64,000 nucleotides of DNA, from NCBI GenBank assembly GCA_011523385.1, contig WTGX01000034.1, positions 1 through 64,000 on the forward strand, in the 5' to 3' direction. This document shows positions 33,029 to 41,572 of the stretch, piece after piece. Within the stretch, counting starts at the first letter, position 1. Each line of letters starts with the position of its first letter. The DNA comes from Nitrospira sp. (lineage in GTDB: Bacteria; Nitrospirota; Nitrospiria; Nitrospirales; UBA8639). Both the position numbers and the translations under genes were made by a program. Under the pieces are notes generated by a model that was not told the origin of the DNA, did no database searches, and saw nothing but the letters and a program-made list of their open reading frames with translations.

Positions 33029-33763
33029 TTATTCCGCTTTCTTCCATTCCAGCATGAGTGCCGTGGCAAACAGCCAAAAGCCGATGAGCGAAAGGAAATA
33101 CACCAGGTCGCGCAGGTCGACGACCCCGCGACTCAGGGCGTTGAAGTGTGTCAGGAAACTGAACGAGCTGATGAGTTCCACCACGAATCGCGGGGCCCAC
33201 CCGCTGAACAGATCCAGCACCATGGAAAAGCCGCTGAGGACGAACCCCAACCCGACGGCCACGCTGATCACAAAGGCAATGACTTGGTTCTTGGTGAGGG
33301 CCGACATGCATGAACCGATCGCCATAAAACCGCCTGCCATCAAAAAGCTGCCGAGGTAGCTTGCCAGGATGACCCCGTTGTCCGGCTCTCCCAGGATATT
33401 CACGGTCACCCACATGGGAAAGGTGAGCGCCAACGCAATGCCGGTAAAACACCAAGCGGCCAGAAACTTGCCGATCACGGCTTCCCATAAGGTCACGGGT
33501 AGCGTGAACAGCAATTCGATGGTCCCCCCGCGCCGCTCCTCAGCCCAGAGCCGCATGGCCAGGGCCGGGATCAGAACCAGATAGAGCCATGGGTGAAAGT
33601 CGAAAAAGGGAATGAGATCCGCCTGGCCACGGGCAAAGAAATCTCCCAGGTAGAAAGTAAAGGCCCCGGCCAGCATCAGAAAAATGATGATGAACACCGC
33701 GGCAATCGGGGTGGCGAAGTACCCGGTCAATTCCCGTTTGAAAATGACGCCGATCCTGCCCAT
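33029..33763 (-). CDS. ABC-2 type permease (GldF-like)
   Basis: 244 residues with six hydrophobic segments (IAAVFIIIFLMLAGAFTFYL, FLAAWCFTGIALALTFPMWV, VILASYLGSFLMAGGFMAIGS and others). The WAEERRGGTIELLFTLPVTLWEAVIGKFLAAW stretch is characteristic of ABC-2 permeases of the GldF/NosY kind. Seven bases separate it from the GldG-like gene. Confidence 0.88.
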   Translation of the reverse strand: MGRIGVIFKRELTGYFATPIAAVFIIIFLMLAGAFTFYLGDFFARGQADLIPFFDFHPWLYLVLIPALAMRLWAEERRGGTIELLFTLPVTLWEAVIGKFLAAWCFTGIALALTFPMWVTVNILGEPDNGVILASYLGSFLMAGGFMAIGSCMSALTKNQVIAFVISVAVGLGFVLSGFSMVLDLFSGWAPRFVVELISSFSFLTHFNALSRGVVDLRDLVYFLSLIGFWLFATALMLEWKKAE

Positions 33764-33814
33764 GTCCTGTTATCTTGCCGGTCCTTTCCGCAGTCCGTTC
33801 CTGCCGAGCTTTTT

Positions 33815-34798
33815 CTACGTGAGGGCCTGGGCGGGCATGGTCAACGAGCGAAATACTTCGTCCAGGTGCCCGTGTTCCACGGACAACTCCACCACGTCCC
33901 AGTTCTGCCGATGTACGCACTGGCTGACGGCTCCGATGATGGGTTGCCCGTCCTTGGGAAGGATCCGATATTCCGGCGCGGTTCCGTCGAGGGCCTCGAC
34001 CCGCTCAACGCCGGGCACCCCTTCCAGTGTCGCCTGCACCCCATCGGGGAGCGGCCCCCGCAATCGAAGGAGCACCGCATTGTGATACCGGGACCGGGCC
34101 TCCAACTCCGCCGGCGTTCCGTCGGTGATCACCTTGCCCTTGGCGATGATCATCGCACGGGTACACACCGCATGAACCTCTTCCAACACGTGCGTGGACA
34201 GGATAATGGCCTTTTCTCGCGCCATGGTTTTGATGAGCCCGCGCACTTCATGTTTTTGGTTGGGATCAAGCCCGTCGGTCGGTTCGTCGAGAATCAACAC
34301 GGACGGATCATGCAAAATAGCCTGGGCCAGGCCCACCCGCCGTTTGAATCCCTTGGAGAGGGTGTCGATGGGCTGATATGCCACCCCCTCCAGATTCACG
34401 TTTGCCATGGTCTCCGCCACCCGGCGATGCAACTCCTTTCCCCGAAACCCACGCATTTCACCGACGAACAGCAGAAAACTCAGCGGCGTCATCTCCTCAT
34501 AGGCAGGAGCTCCTTCCGGCAAATATCCCAGGCTTCTTTTCGCTTCGAGCGGCTGTTCCCGCATGTCGAAGCCGTTGACCTTGACGGTGCCTCCGGTCGG
34601 GGTCAGAAATCCCGTAATCATTTTCATGGTTGTGGATTTTCCCGCGCCGTTGGGCCCCAAAAACCCCAGCACCTCGCCGCGACCGACCGTGAACGACACC
34701 TCGTCCACCGCGACGATCGGCCCGAATGTTTTCCGAAGTTGTCCCAGCTCAACCATCGCGTCCATCGTTTTCTCTATTCCCATTTCCGGGGTTTTCAT
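33815..34798 (-). CDS. ABC transporter ATPase (GldA/CcmA type)
   Basis: 327 residues. Walker A GPNGAGKSTTM, Q-loop GYLPEGAPAYEEMT, signature LSKGFKRRVGLAQA, Walker B SVLILDEPTDGLDPNQ and the H-loop ILSTHVLEEV are all intact. A C-terminal regulatory extension of about 90 residues follows. It should energise the ABC-2 permease and GldG-like protein encoded downstream in the same operon. In other bacteria such sets serve gliding, export of polysaccharide, or unknown envelope functions. Confidence 0.92.
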   Translation of the reverse strand: MKTPEMGIEKTMDAMVELGQLRKTFGPIVAVDEVSFTVGRGEVLGFLGPNGAGKSTTMKMITGFLTPTGGTVKVNGFDMREQPLEAKRSLGYLPEGAPAYEEMTPLSFLLFVGEMRGFRGKELHRRVAETMANVNLEGVAYQPIDTLSKGFKRRVGLAQAILHDPSVLILDEPTDGLDPNQKHEVRGLIKTMAREKAIILSTHVLEEVHAVCTRAMIIAKGKVITDGTPAELEARSRYHNAVLLRLRGPLPDGVQATLEGVPGVERVEALDGTAPEYRILPKDGQPIIGAVSQCVHRQNWDVVELSVEHGHLDEVFRSLTMPAQALT

Positions 34799-34916
34799 CC
34801 TGTTTCATAATATAACCACGTGTGCCGGAGTCAAGAGTCCTGCACCGGATTTTTCCCGTACACGATTTGCGGGTTCTCTTTAAGTGGCATTGGCGGATTT
34901 TGAGAACGTCGAGGGG

Positions 34917-35279
34917 TTAGATTTCCGAGGGACGATCCGCATCCACAATGACCAGCGTCCCACGCATGATCGGATGCAGCATGCAGTGGTAGGGATACTG
35001 TCCGGGTGGCAGTTGAGCCAGTTCAAACACGCCATCCGGCCCGATGGACCCGGAATCGAAGGCGCAGGCACCGCTTCCCCGGCATCCGTCATGCGTAATC
35101 GTGTGATGCGAGCCGGTGGGATTCTCCCACCGAATCGGGTTGCCAGCCGTCACCGTGGCGGTGACCGGGGCGAAGTACGGCGACCACGATTCCATTTGAA
35201 TCCTGAACGGTACCGACACGGCGCCGACCCAGGAGGCGGTAAGGAGCACCACCAGCATGCCCAGTGCGGAGTATTTCAT
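34917..35279 (-). CDS. Exported cupredoxin (type I copper protein)
   Basis: From the ATG at 35279 the product has 120 residues with a signal peptide (YSALGMLVVLLTASWVGAVS). Upstream in-frame ATGs at 35300 and 35327 are possible. Type I copper ligands are clear: His in GSHHTITHDG and the C-terminal loop YHCMLHPIM (Cys, His, Met). The G-rich insert with CRGSGAC may carry a disulfide. It is likely a periplasmic electron carrier, possibly for the respiratory chain or peroxidase. An AT-rich block lies upstream. Confidence 0.85.
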   Translation of the reverse strand: MKYSALGMLVVLLTASWVGAVSVPFRIQMESWSPYFAPVTATVTAGNPIRWENPTGSHHTITHDGCRGSGACAFDSGSIGPDGVFELAQLPPGQYPYHCMLHPIMRGTLVIVDADRPSEI

Positions 35280-35381
35280 GACTTTATTGCGTTGCTGCAT
35301 TCTTCGGTTTTTCGACGGGCCATTCATATCCACAGTATACACCCGGGCTGAAACGGAGCGCCAACCCTTGGCCAAGACCGC

Positions 35382-35462
35382 CAATTTTTTAAAATTTGCA
35401 ATATATTTTAACATTTTTAAATATTTTATTTTTTGTCATATTTTTTAAAGTTTGTAACATAT
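35382..35462. promoter_or_regulatory. AT-rich island upstream of the cupredoxin gene
   Basis: About 80 bases made almost only of A and T with runs of T and A. It stands out sharply from the surrounding GC-rich sequence and lies 100-180 bases upstream of the cupredoxin start. It may be an UP element, a nucleoid-protein site, or a curved promoter region. Confidence 0.45.
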
Positions 35463-35468
35463 GAAGAA

Positions 35469-36635
35469 CTACTCAGGCTTGGTCTTTGTTTTCAGTTGGC
35501 GTAATTCATAAAAGGTGCCGCGCCAGACGATACCTCCCCGCCAGAGCGCCAATACCGCCGAACGGCATTGGATATAGACCAACAGGCCAATCGCGAGGGG
35601 AAGTAACAGGCCCTGCCAAAATTTCACCCCGAATGGCCCCATGGTGACTCCAAAGCTGACGATCATCATGGCGATCGTCACGGCGTACCCGGCCTGAGGC
35701 CACCCCCCGGTCACCCAGACCCCGATCCACGGCCAGATGTGCATAACCAAGGCAGCCAGTGTCGCCGCAATCACCAAAGAGACGTCGTACCTCATTCCCG
35801 CAAACATGTTCTTCATGAGGCCGTCGATGAGTTCCGCGACCGACCGGTACCATTCCACCGAGACCATTCCCCTCCCGTTCAGCACGTCCTGCCTGTAGCC
35901 GTCGTCTTTCACCAGCTTTCCGAATTTCAGATCGTCGTCCGGCCGCAGGGCCACCGGCCCATGGCCGCCCAGAACGCGGTAGACTGACGTCCGGATCAGG
36001 TTAAACGCCCCAATGCCCATGTAGCGCCGGCTCTGCGGATCTCGGGCTTTCCACGGCTTGAAGATGATGAACATGAACATCCCGAAGGTAGCCGACACCG
36101 TCGTCAGGAAACTCCCGGGCATGGTGCCTTCCGGAATCAGGGTCACGTGATCGAACCCGTTCGCCTGCGCGTGCGCCACGGCTTTTCTGAGCGCGGATGG
36201 GTGAAACACGATATCCGCGTCGGTGAAGAGGATGTATTCGCCTTGAGCGTGTTGGGCTCCCGTGTGTAACGCGTATGGCTTCCCGATCCAACCGGCCGGC
36301 AGGCTTTCAATCGTCACCACGGCGAGCCGGGCATCCCGTCCCAACATCCTGGCAAGTATCGCCCCGGTGGCGTCGGTTGATCGGTCATTGACCACAATGA
36401 TCTCCAGGTCCGGATAGTCCAAAGCCAAGACCGATTGCAGCGCATGTTCCAGGTTTCGTTCTTCGTTGCGGGCCGGGATCACAACGGACACTGCGGGGAG
36501 TGCGTCCTCGTCTTTAACCGATACAGACGCCAGCACCGTGAGCGCGTGCCGCTTACTCATGAGCCAGATGCCAGCCGGCACCCAAAACCCCGCAGCCAAG
36601 ATCGCGAGGCTCAAATGGATGGTGTGCGTGTCCAT
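35469..36635 (-). CDS. Membrane glycosyltransferase family 2 (HpnB/CrtQ-like)
   Basis: 388 residues. An N-terminal helix precedes a GT-A domain with VSVVIPARNEERNLEHAL, IIVVNDRSTDATGAIL, the DxD-type YILFTDADIVF and RPDDDLKFGKLVKDDG. Three or more C-terminal membrane helices follow. The GWIGKPYALHTGAQHA motif is shared with HpnB (hopanoid-associated) and CrtQ-like transferases. It likely moves a sugar to a lipid acceptor at the inner membrane. No hopanoid genes are adjacent, so the substrate is open. Confidence 0.82.
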   Translation of the reverse strand: MDTHTIHLSLAILAAGFWVPAGIWLMSKRHALTVLASVSVKDEDALPAVSVVIPARNEERNLEHALQSVLALDYPDLEIIVVNDRSTDATGAILARMLGRDARLAVVTIESLPAGWIGKPYALHTGAQHAQGEYILFTDADIVFHPSALRKAVAHAQANGFDHVTLIPEGTMPGSFLTTVSATFGMFMFIIFKPWKARDPQSRRYMGIGAFNLIRTSVYRVLGGHGPVALRPDDDLKFGKLVKDDGYRQDVLNGRGMVSVEWYRSVAELIDGLMKNMFAGMRYDVSLVIAATLAALVMHIWPWIGVWVTGGWPQAGYAVTIAMMIVSFGVTMGPFGVKFWQGLLLPLAIGLLVYIQCRSAVLALWRGGIVWRGTFYELRQLKTKTKPE

Positions 36636-36693
36636 GGCTCTCGTTGCCTAAAATGCTTGCCTCAGAATGGGTTCAAGCCCCAAACGCCAATCC

Positions 36694-36720
36694 TTGCACT
36701 AACACCAATAATGATATAAT
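36694..36720 (+). promoter_or_regulatory. Promoter of the BrnTA module
   Basis: TTGCAC (36694-36699), a 15-base spacer and a perfect TATAAT (36715-36720). The ATG of brnT is at 36730, only nine bases past the -10 box, so the transcript would be leaderless or nearly so. The -10 region is embedded in an AT-rich imperfect palindrome (GATATAATTTCTATACC) that could be the BrnA operator. Confidence 0.6.
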
Positions 36721-36729
36721 TTCTATACC

Positions 36730-37002
36730 ATGTCTGATTTTGAGTTCGACAAACGGAAAAGTCAGATTAATCTGAAAAAACATGGGATTGATTTCGGTCA
36801 AGCCCAGGCTCTGTGGAAGGATCCCGGTGTCGTTGAAGTCCGAGCAAAAACGGAGGACGAAACAAGGTTTTTAGTCATAGGACGCATCAGGGGCAAACAC
36901 TGGTCAGCCGTTGTCACGCCTAGAGGAGGCCGTATTCGAATTATTTCCGTTCGCCGGTCTCGCGCAGAGGAGGTATTGATCTATGAAAGCCAAGAAATTT
37001 GA
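36730..37002 (+). CDS. brnT: BrnT-family toxin
   Basis: 90 residues with the full BrnT (DUF497) pattern: FEFDKRKSQINLKKHGIDFGQA, ALWKDPGVVEV, ETRFLVIGRIRGKHWSAVVT, RGGRIRIISVRRSRAEEVLIYES. BrnT is a RelE-fold ribonuclease that stops translation. The gene overlaps brnA by 20 bases, so the two are translationally coupled. Confidence 0.92.
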   Translation: MSDFEFDKRKSQINLKKHGIDFGQAQALWKDPGVVEVRAKTEDETRFLVIGRIRGKHWSAVVTPRGGRIRIISVRRSRAEEVLIYESQEI

Positions 37003-37222
37003 TTCAGACTTTGATAGAGGTAAAGACGTCTCTCATGCGTTGGATGTATCAAAAGCCCGCAGACCTCTGCAAGGACAGAAAAGAGTCAACGTTGATTTTC
37101 CCGTTTGGATGATCGATTCGCTGGACAAGGAAGCCGGCCGGCTCGGCGTGACGCGCCAATCCATCATTAAAGTCTGGCTGGCCGAGCGTCTCGAGCAAGC
37201 AGCCTCTCACAACACGCGCTAA
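36983..37222 (+). CDS. brnA: BrnA-family antitoxin
   Basis: 79 residues with a ribbon-helix-helix region (RVNVDFPVWMIDSLDKEAGR, LGVTRQSIIKVWLAERLEQA) in the C-terminal half and a charged, Lys/Asp-rich N-terminus expected to bind BrnT. It should neutralise the toxin and repress the promoter at 36694. Order toxin-antitoxin is normal for this family. Confidence 0.88.
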   Translation: MKAKKFDSDFDRGKDVSHALDVSKARRPLQGQKRVNVDFPVWMIDSLDKEAGRLGVTRQSIIKVWLAERLEQAASHNTR

Positions 37223-37423
37223 GGACGACCCAACATCAAGCCGGAAAATCGCCTCAATCCCCACTCTCGCGAACGCAACCTCAAGGATGGGAAAGTGGGA
37301 TTCGGCTCTTTGGATTGACATGTGGAGAACGTGTCAATAGGGTTATCCCACGTCGAAACTGTCTCCGTTGCGGAATGTCTCCGATTGCCCTTCATCCGGT
37401 TCTCAAGGTGAGAGGAAAGCGTC

Positions 37424-38587
37424 ATGCTCATTCAATCCATCAAATTGACCAACGTGCTCTCGTTCGGTCCTGACACGCAAGAGCTTGAACTCAAGCCCTT
37501 GAACGTGCTGATCGGTCCGAACGGATCCGGCAAGTCGAATCTCATTGAAGTCATCGGACTGTTACAGGCTGCCCCCAAGAACCTGCTCACTCCTATTCGC
37601 GAAGGTGGCGGAGTCCGCGACTGGATCTGGCGGGGAGAGCCGAAGGCCAGATCAGCTCAAATCGAGGCGATTCTGTATTATCCGAAAGGCCAGGCACTCC
37701 GATACTGCCTCGGCTTTGCTGAGAAAGGTCAATGGTTCGATTTGACTGAAGAGCGATTACAAAACGAACGCGCCGACCCCGGTCACTCAGAGCCATACTT
37801 CTATTACGAGATGAAGAACGGTCGTGCCGTCCTGAACTACAAGGATGAGGGCCAACGTGATTTACGCCCCGAGGATATCGATCGGGAGCAATCCATCTTC
37901 GCTCAACGCAAGGATCCCGATCATTATCCCGAACTCACCTACATCGGGAATCAGTTTGGCCAAATACGTAGCTACCGGGAATGGTCCTTCGGCCGGAACA
38001 CAACGCCGCGGTTGCCCCAAAAGCCCGACCTTCCCAATGACTTTCTCATGGAAGATGGAAGTAACCTCGGTTTGGTTCTGAACCGTCTGAAACGAGAGCC
38101 GCAAGCCAAAAGTCAACTTTTAAAAGCATTGCGTCAGCTCTACGAGGGCATCAACGACCTCGACGTAAGCATTGAAGGCGGCACCGTCCAGGTTTTCCTC
38201 GATGAAGGCAAGATCATCGTCCCTGCCACTCGGCTGTCAGACGGCACGCTCCGCTACCTCTGCTTGCTTGCCATTCTCTGCCATCCAACGCCGACGCCGC
38301 TCGTTTGTATCGAGGAACCGGAATTGGGCCTCCATCCCGACATTCTCCCTGGTCTCGCCGAGTTGCTGCGAGAAGCCTCTGAACGATGTCAGTTAATCGT
38401 CACCACTCATTCGGACGTGATCATCGACGCCCTAACCGATACGCCGGAAAGCGTCGTCATCTGCGAGAAGCAAAAAGTACAGACCATTTTGAAACGTCTG
38501 GACAAGGATGACCTTGCCCATTGGCTCGAACGTTATCGGCTTGGAGATCTGTGGACCTCCGGCGAACTTGGAGGGAATCGATGGTGA
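37424..38587 (+). CDS. AAA family ATPase (OLD/ABC-ATPase-like) of a two-gene module
   Basis: 387 residues. N-terminal IKLTNVLSFGPDTQELELKP and Walker A GPNGSGKSNL (residues 31-40) are of the RecF/SMC-like AAA_21 type. The C-terminal part has LSDGTLRYLCLLAIL (signature), Walker B PLVCIEEPELGLHPD and LIVTTHSDVIIDAL. It overlaps the next gene by seven bases (ATGGTGA). AAA_21-type ATPases with TOPRIM-like partners form several phage-defence systems (PARIS, AbiL, OLD/Gabija relatives), so a defence role is likely but not shown. Confidence 0.85.
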   Translation: MLIQSIKLTNVLSFGPDTQELELKPLNVLIGPNGSGKSNLIEVIGLLQAAPKNLLTPIREGGGVRDWIWRGEPKARSAQIEAILYYPKGQALRYCLGFAEKGQWFDLTEERLQNERADPGHSEPYFYYEMKNGRAVLNYKDEGQRDLRPEDIDREQSIFAQRKDPDHYPELTYIGNQFGQIRSYREWSFGRNTTPRLPQKPDLPNDFLMEDGSNLGLVLNRLKREPQAKSQLLKALRQLYEGINDLDVSIEGGTVQVFLDEGKIIVPATRLSDGTLRYLCLLAILCHPTPTPLVCIEEPELGLHPDILPGLAELLREASERCQLIVTTHSDVIIDALTDTPESVVICEKQKVQTILKRLDKDDLAHWLERYRLGDLWTSGELGGNRW

Positions 38588-39195
38588 ACGTGAAGGTCTA
38601 CGTGGAAGGAGGCGGAGACGGGTGGGAATTGAGAGCAAAATGTCGTGCGGGTTTCAGCACCTTTTTCCGCAAGACTGAATTGGCCGGACAGATGCCACGA
38701 GTCATTTCCTGTGGCGCCAGACAAGAAGCCTACGACAAATTCCGTACAGCCTTGACTAAGGCCACGAAAGACGACTTTTTCGTTCTGTTGGTCGATAGCG
38801 AGGGGCCGGTGGTTAAGGACATACCGTGGCTCCACCTGAAAAATTGTGACAACTGGGACAAACCTCCAGGCGCCACGGACGATAATGCCCATCTGATGGT
38901 TCAGTGCATGGAAGCCTGGTTTATGGCTGATAAGGTAGCATTAGCCGAGTTTTTCGGCACCGGCTTCAACGAGGGAGGTCTTCCGGCTCGGCCAGATGTC
39001 GAAGGCATTCCAAAAGACGACATCAATAACGGCCTGCGCATGGCGACCTGCCAATGCAAGCCAAAGGGTGAGTACCACAAAGGCCGACACTCGTTCGCTA
39101 TTCTTGGCCAATTGAATCCCGAGAAAGTGTTTGAAGCCTCGCCTCACGCGCAACGGCTTGTCAACACCTTGCTGGACAAATCATCTTCCGGATAG
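38581..39195 (+). CDS. DUF4276-like TOPRIM-fold partner
   Basis: 204 residues from the ATG inside the previous gene's stop region. VKVYVEGGGDGWELRAKC (Glu9) and FFVLLVDSEGPV (Asp72, Glu74) are the two acidic motifs expected of a TOPRIM-like metal site, and HLMVQCMEAWFMADKVALAEFF is the DUF4276 helical core. In related systems such partners are nucleases or RNA-targeting effectors held in check by the ATPase. Substrate and trigger are unknown. Confidence 0.75.
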   Translation: MVNVKVYVEGGGDGWELRAKCRAGFSTFFRKTELAGQMPRVISCGARQEAYDKFRTALTKATKDDFFVLLVDSEGPVVKDIPWLHLKNCDNWDKPPGATDDNAHLMVQCMEAWFMADKVALAEFFGTGFNEGGLPARPDVEGIPKDDINNGLRMATCQCKPKGEYHKGRHSFAILGQLNPEKVFEASPHAQRLVNTLLDKSSSG

Positions 39196-39241
39196 CTGGA
39201 ACCGATATCCAAGTGCGGCTTTCTCTGTTGAGCGGCGTCCT

Positions 39242-39529
39242 TCACGCCACCTCGAACTGCTTAACCGCGATCTGATCGACGCGGTCGCGGGCCTGCCAGA
39301 GATCATAGGCCATCTGCATACCGAGCCACGTTTCCGGGGTGGAGCCGAACGCCTTGGACAGACGAATCGCCATGTCGATAGACACGCCGGCGTTCTCATT
39401 GACGAGATCGGAGAGGGTTTGACGCGTGACGCCGAGACCCTCCGCAGCCCGTGTGACGGATAAGCCGAGCGGTTCGAGGCACTGTCGTCTTACGATGCCT
39501 CCCGGATGGGGGGGATTGTGCATGGCCAT
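39242..39529 (-). CDS. higA: HigA-family antitoxin
   Basis: 95 residues from the ATG at 39529, preceded by GAGGT. The pattern is classic for HigA: NPPHPGGIVRRQCLEPLGLSVTRAAEGLGVTR, QTLSDLVNENAGVSIDMAIRL, SKAFGSTPETWLGMQMAYDLWQA (given in parts). A helix-turn-helix domain binds the operator and the toxin. Encoded 13 bases after the toxin gene, in the HigB-HigA order typical of this family. Confidence 0.93.
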   Translation of the reverse strand: MAMHNPPHPGGIVRRQCLEPLGLSVTRAAEGLGVTRQTLSDLVNENAGVSIDMAIRLSKAFGSTPETWLGMQMAYDLWQARDRVDQIAVKQFEVA

Positions 39530-39542
39530 AGTTTGTACCTCT

Positions 39543-39821
39543 TCAGTGATAGTCAACGTAATCGACGTCGACCGCCGATCCATCCTTAAAGCGAAAGATC
39601 ACGCGCCAGTTCCCCGACACCGTGACGGCAAAGTAGCCTTTCATCGCGCCTCTCAATGCGTGCAGTTGAAATCCCGGCAAATCCATACCATTGGGTTCGC
39701 GGCTTCGATCCAGCGCGGCCAAAATATCCCGAAGTTTCCCGACATGTTCGGGCGCGACTCGCCGCGCCGTCCGGTCCTCGTAGAGGGCTTTCAGGCCGCG
39801 GTGCTTGAACGAGGCGATCAC
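39543..39821 (-). CDS. higB: HigB/RelE-type toxin
   Basis: 92 residues. IASFKHRGLKALYEDRTARR, LRDILAALDRSREPNGMD, FQLHALRGAMKGYFAVTVSG and NWRVIFRFKDGSAVDVDYVDYH (read in consecutive parts) are the usual HigB core with the conserved 'NWRV.F.F' strand. It should be a ribosome-dependent mRNA endonuclease neutralised by HigA. Closes the defence-type island that begins with BrnTA. Confidence 0.92.
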   Translation of the reverse strand: MIASFKHRGLKALYEDRTARRVAPEHVGKLRDILAALDRSREPNGMDLPGFQLHALRGAMKGYFAVTVSGNWRVIFRFKDGSAVDVDYVDYH

Positions 39822-39929
39822 AACGAGAGTATAACGTGTCGCCTGTCACCTTACAACAGGCAGGGCAGGCTGCTTCAACGACTCCCTCCTACAGGTCGAT
39901 CTTTGTGTGAGAGAATTTGTTTCTTTCAC

Positions 39930-40145
39930 TCAACGTGGGATGAGGTATTTCACGAGCTTTTCCATGGTCAGGCCTTGGACCACGATGGAAAACACCACCA
40001 CGACGTAAGTCAGGGTCAGGATGACGTCGCGCTCCGCACCGGCCGGCAATGAGATGGTGACGGGTAATCGAATGAACTTGTGGTTGAGATACGAGAATCC
40101 GGCCGTCAGCGTAAGGACGATGGCGAGGATGTCGAACAAATCCAT
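39930..40145 (-). pseudogene. Internally deleted CPA1/NhaP-type Na+/H+ antiporter remnant
   Basis: A 71-residue frame joins two ends of one family. Residues 1-31 (MDLFDILAIVLTLTAGFSYL then NHKFIRLPVTI) match the first helix of NhaP-like cation/proton antiporters. Residues 32-71 (SLPAGAERDVILTLTYVVVV then FSIVVQGLTMEKLVKYL) match their last transmembrane helix. About 340 middle residues, including the ion-binding site, are missing, and the frame is preserved. It cannot transport. Confidence 0.6.
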
Positions 40146-40220
40146 GGAAGGAGGGGGAAAGGGGTTGCGCCGGGTTTCCTCAACGAGCCAATCGAAAAAA
40201 GAATGAGGAGCGGCCTGCTC

Positions 40221-41531
40221 TCATTTCTCCAGGAGAGGCTTCTCTTTCTTTGGCTTGAGCTCATCGAGATCATCGGGATCGGGAATCACCAGAAATTCGG
40301 GATACGCCTCAATGCCCAACTCCGCCACGTCCTGACCGAGTTCCTCCACGTGCGTCGAGACCCGCGCCCTGATGGTCATGTCGATGACCAGCCACAAAAC
40401 CCACGAGGTGATAAACACAAACGCGCCGACCGCCACGATCCCCAGGAGTTGGACCTCCACCTTACCACCGGCCGCAATACACACGGCCATGGTGCCCCAT
40501 ATCCCGGCCACGAGATGCGCCGGCACCGCCCCGACGACGTCGTCAACCTTCACGATTTCCAATAGCTTGATTCCCGCCGTACACAGCACCCCGCCCACGG
40601 CACCGATGAGAATCGCCCAGTGTGGCTCGACAATATCCGGTCCCGCGGTAATCGATACCAACCCGGCAATCGCCCCGTTGAGGCCCGCAAACAGATCGTA
40701 CCGGCCCAAAATGGGTTTGGACACGGAGATCGCCGCCATCACCCCAGCCGCCGCCGCCAGATTCGTATTCACCAGGATCATGCTGATAGCCACGGCATCG
40801 CTCACCCCCGCCAGCGCGAGTTGCGAACCTCCGTTGAACCCGAACCAGCCCAGCCAAAGGATGAACACTCCGAGGGTCACTGCGGGGACGTTCGACGGAG
40901 GCGTGGACTTGACGGTGCCGTCCGCCCGGAACTTCCTGAGTCTCGGCCCGATGACAATCGCCCCGGCCAAGGCCGCCCACCCGCCGGTGGAATGGACGAT
41001 AGTCGAACCGGCAAAGTCCTTGAACCCCATCTGATTGAGCCAGCCGCCACCCCATGTCCAGGCGCCGACGATGGGATAGATGAACGCGGTAAGGAGCAAC
41101 GTAAACAGGAAGAACGACCAGAGTTTCACCCGTTCGGCCAGCGCGCCGGACACGATGGAGGCCGTGGTCGCCACGAACACCATCTGGAAAAACCAGTCCG
41201 ACATGACGGCGTAGTCGTTCTCGACGACTGCTTTTTCCATGGAGGCATCGCCCTTGAGCAGGGCGATTTCTGCAGCGGAAGGACCGTAGAGGAATTTGAA
41301 GGAGCCTACCCACGACCCGACGTCCACGTACATCAGGTTGTAGCCGACCACGAAATAGGCGAGGCCCGCAATTGCGTACAGGCCGATGTTTTTCAGACAG
41401 ATGACGGAGGCGTTCTTGGTGCGGACGGACCCGGACTCGAGCATGGTGAAGCCCGCGCACATCCACATCACCAGCGCGCCCCAGATCAAGAACGAAAAGG
41501 TGTTGAGGACGAAACTCAAGGCTCCCTCCAT
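40221..41531 (-). CDS. amt: Ammonium transporter (Amt family)
   Basis: 436 residues, about 11 membrane helices. The twin-His pore is intact: GSTIVHSTGGWAALAGA (first His) and VPAHLVAGIWG (second His). DWFFQMVFVATTASIVSGALAER and the Trp-rich PIVGAWTWGGGWLNQMGF are Amt hallmarks. The C-terminal ~60 residues form an acidic and Lys-rich cytoplasmic tail. It conducts ammonium/ammonia for assimilation or, in a nitrifier, energy metabolism. No glnK/PII gene is adjacent, which is less usual. Confidence 0.93.
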   Translation of the reverse strand: MEGALSFVLNTFSFLIWGALVMWMCAGFTMLESGSVRTKNASVICLKNIGLYAIAGLAYFVVGYNLMYVDVGSWVGSFKFLYGPSAAEIALLKGDASMEKAVVENDYAVMSDWFFQMVFVATTASIVSGALAERVKLWSFFLFTLLLTAFIYPIVGAWTWGGGWLNQMGFKDFAGSTIVHSTGGWAALAGAIVIGPRLRKFRADGTVKSTPPSNVPAVTLGVFILWLGWFGFNGGSQLALAGVSDAVAISMILVNTNLAAAAGVMAAISVSKPILGRYDLFAGLNGAIAGLVSITAGPDIVEPHWAILIGAVGGVLCTAGIKLLEIVKVDDVVGAVPAHLVAGIWGTMAVCIAAGGKVEVQLLGIVAVGAFVFITSWVLWLVIDMTIRARVSTHVEELGQDVAELGIEAYPEFLVIPDPDDLDELKPKKEKPLLEK

Positions 41532-41572
41532 TGCCCGTAACTGCCGTCATCATAGCAGAAGAGGTTGCCTTG

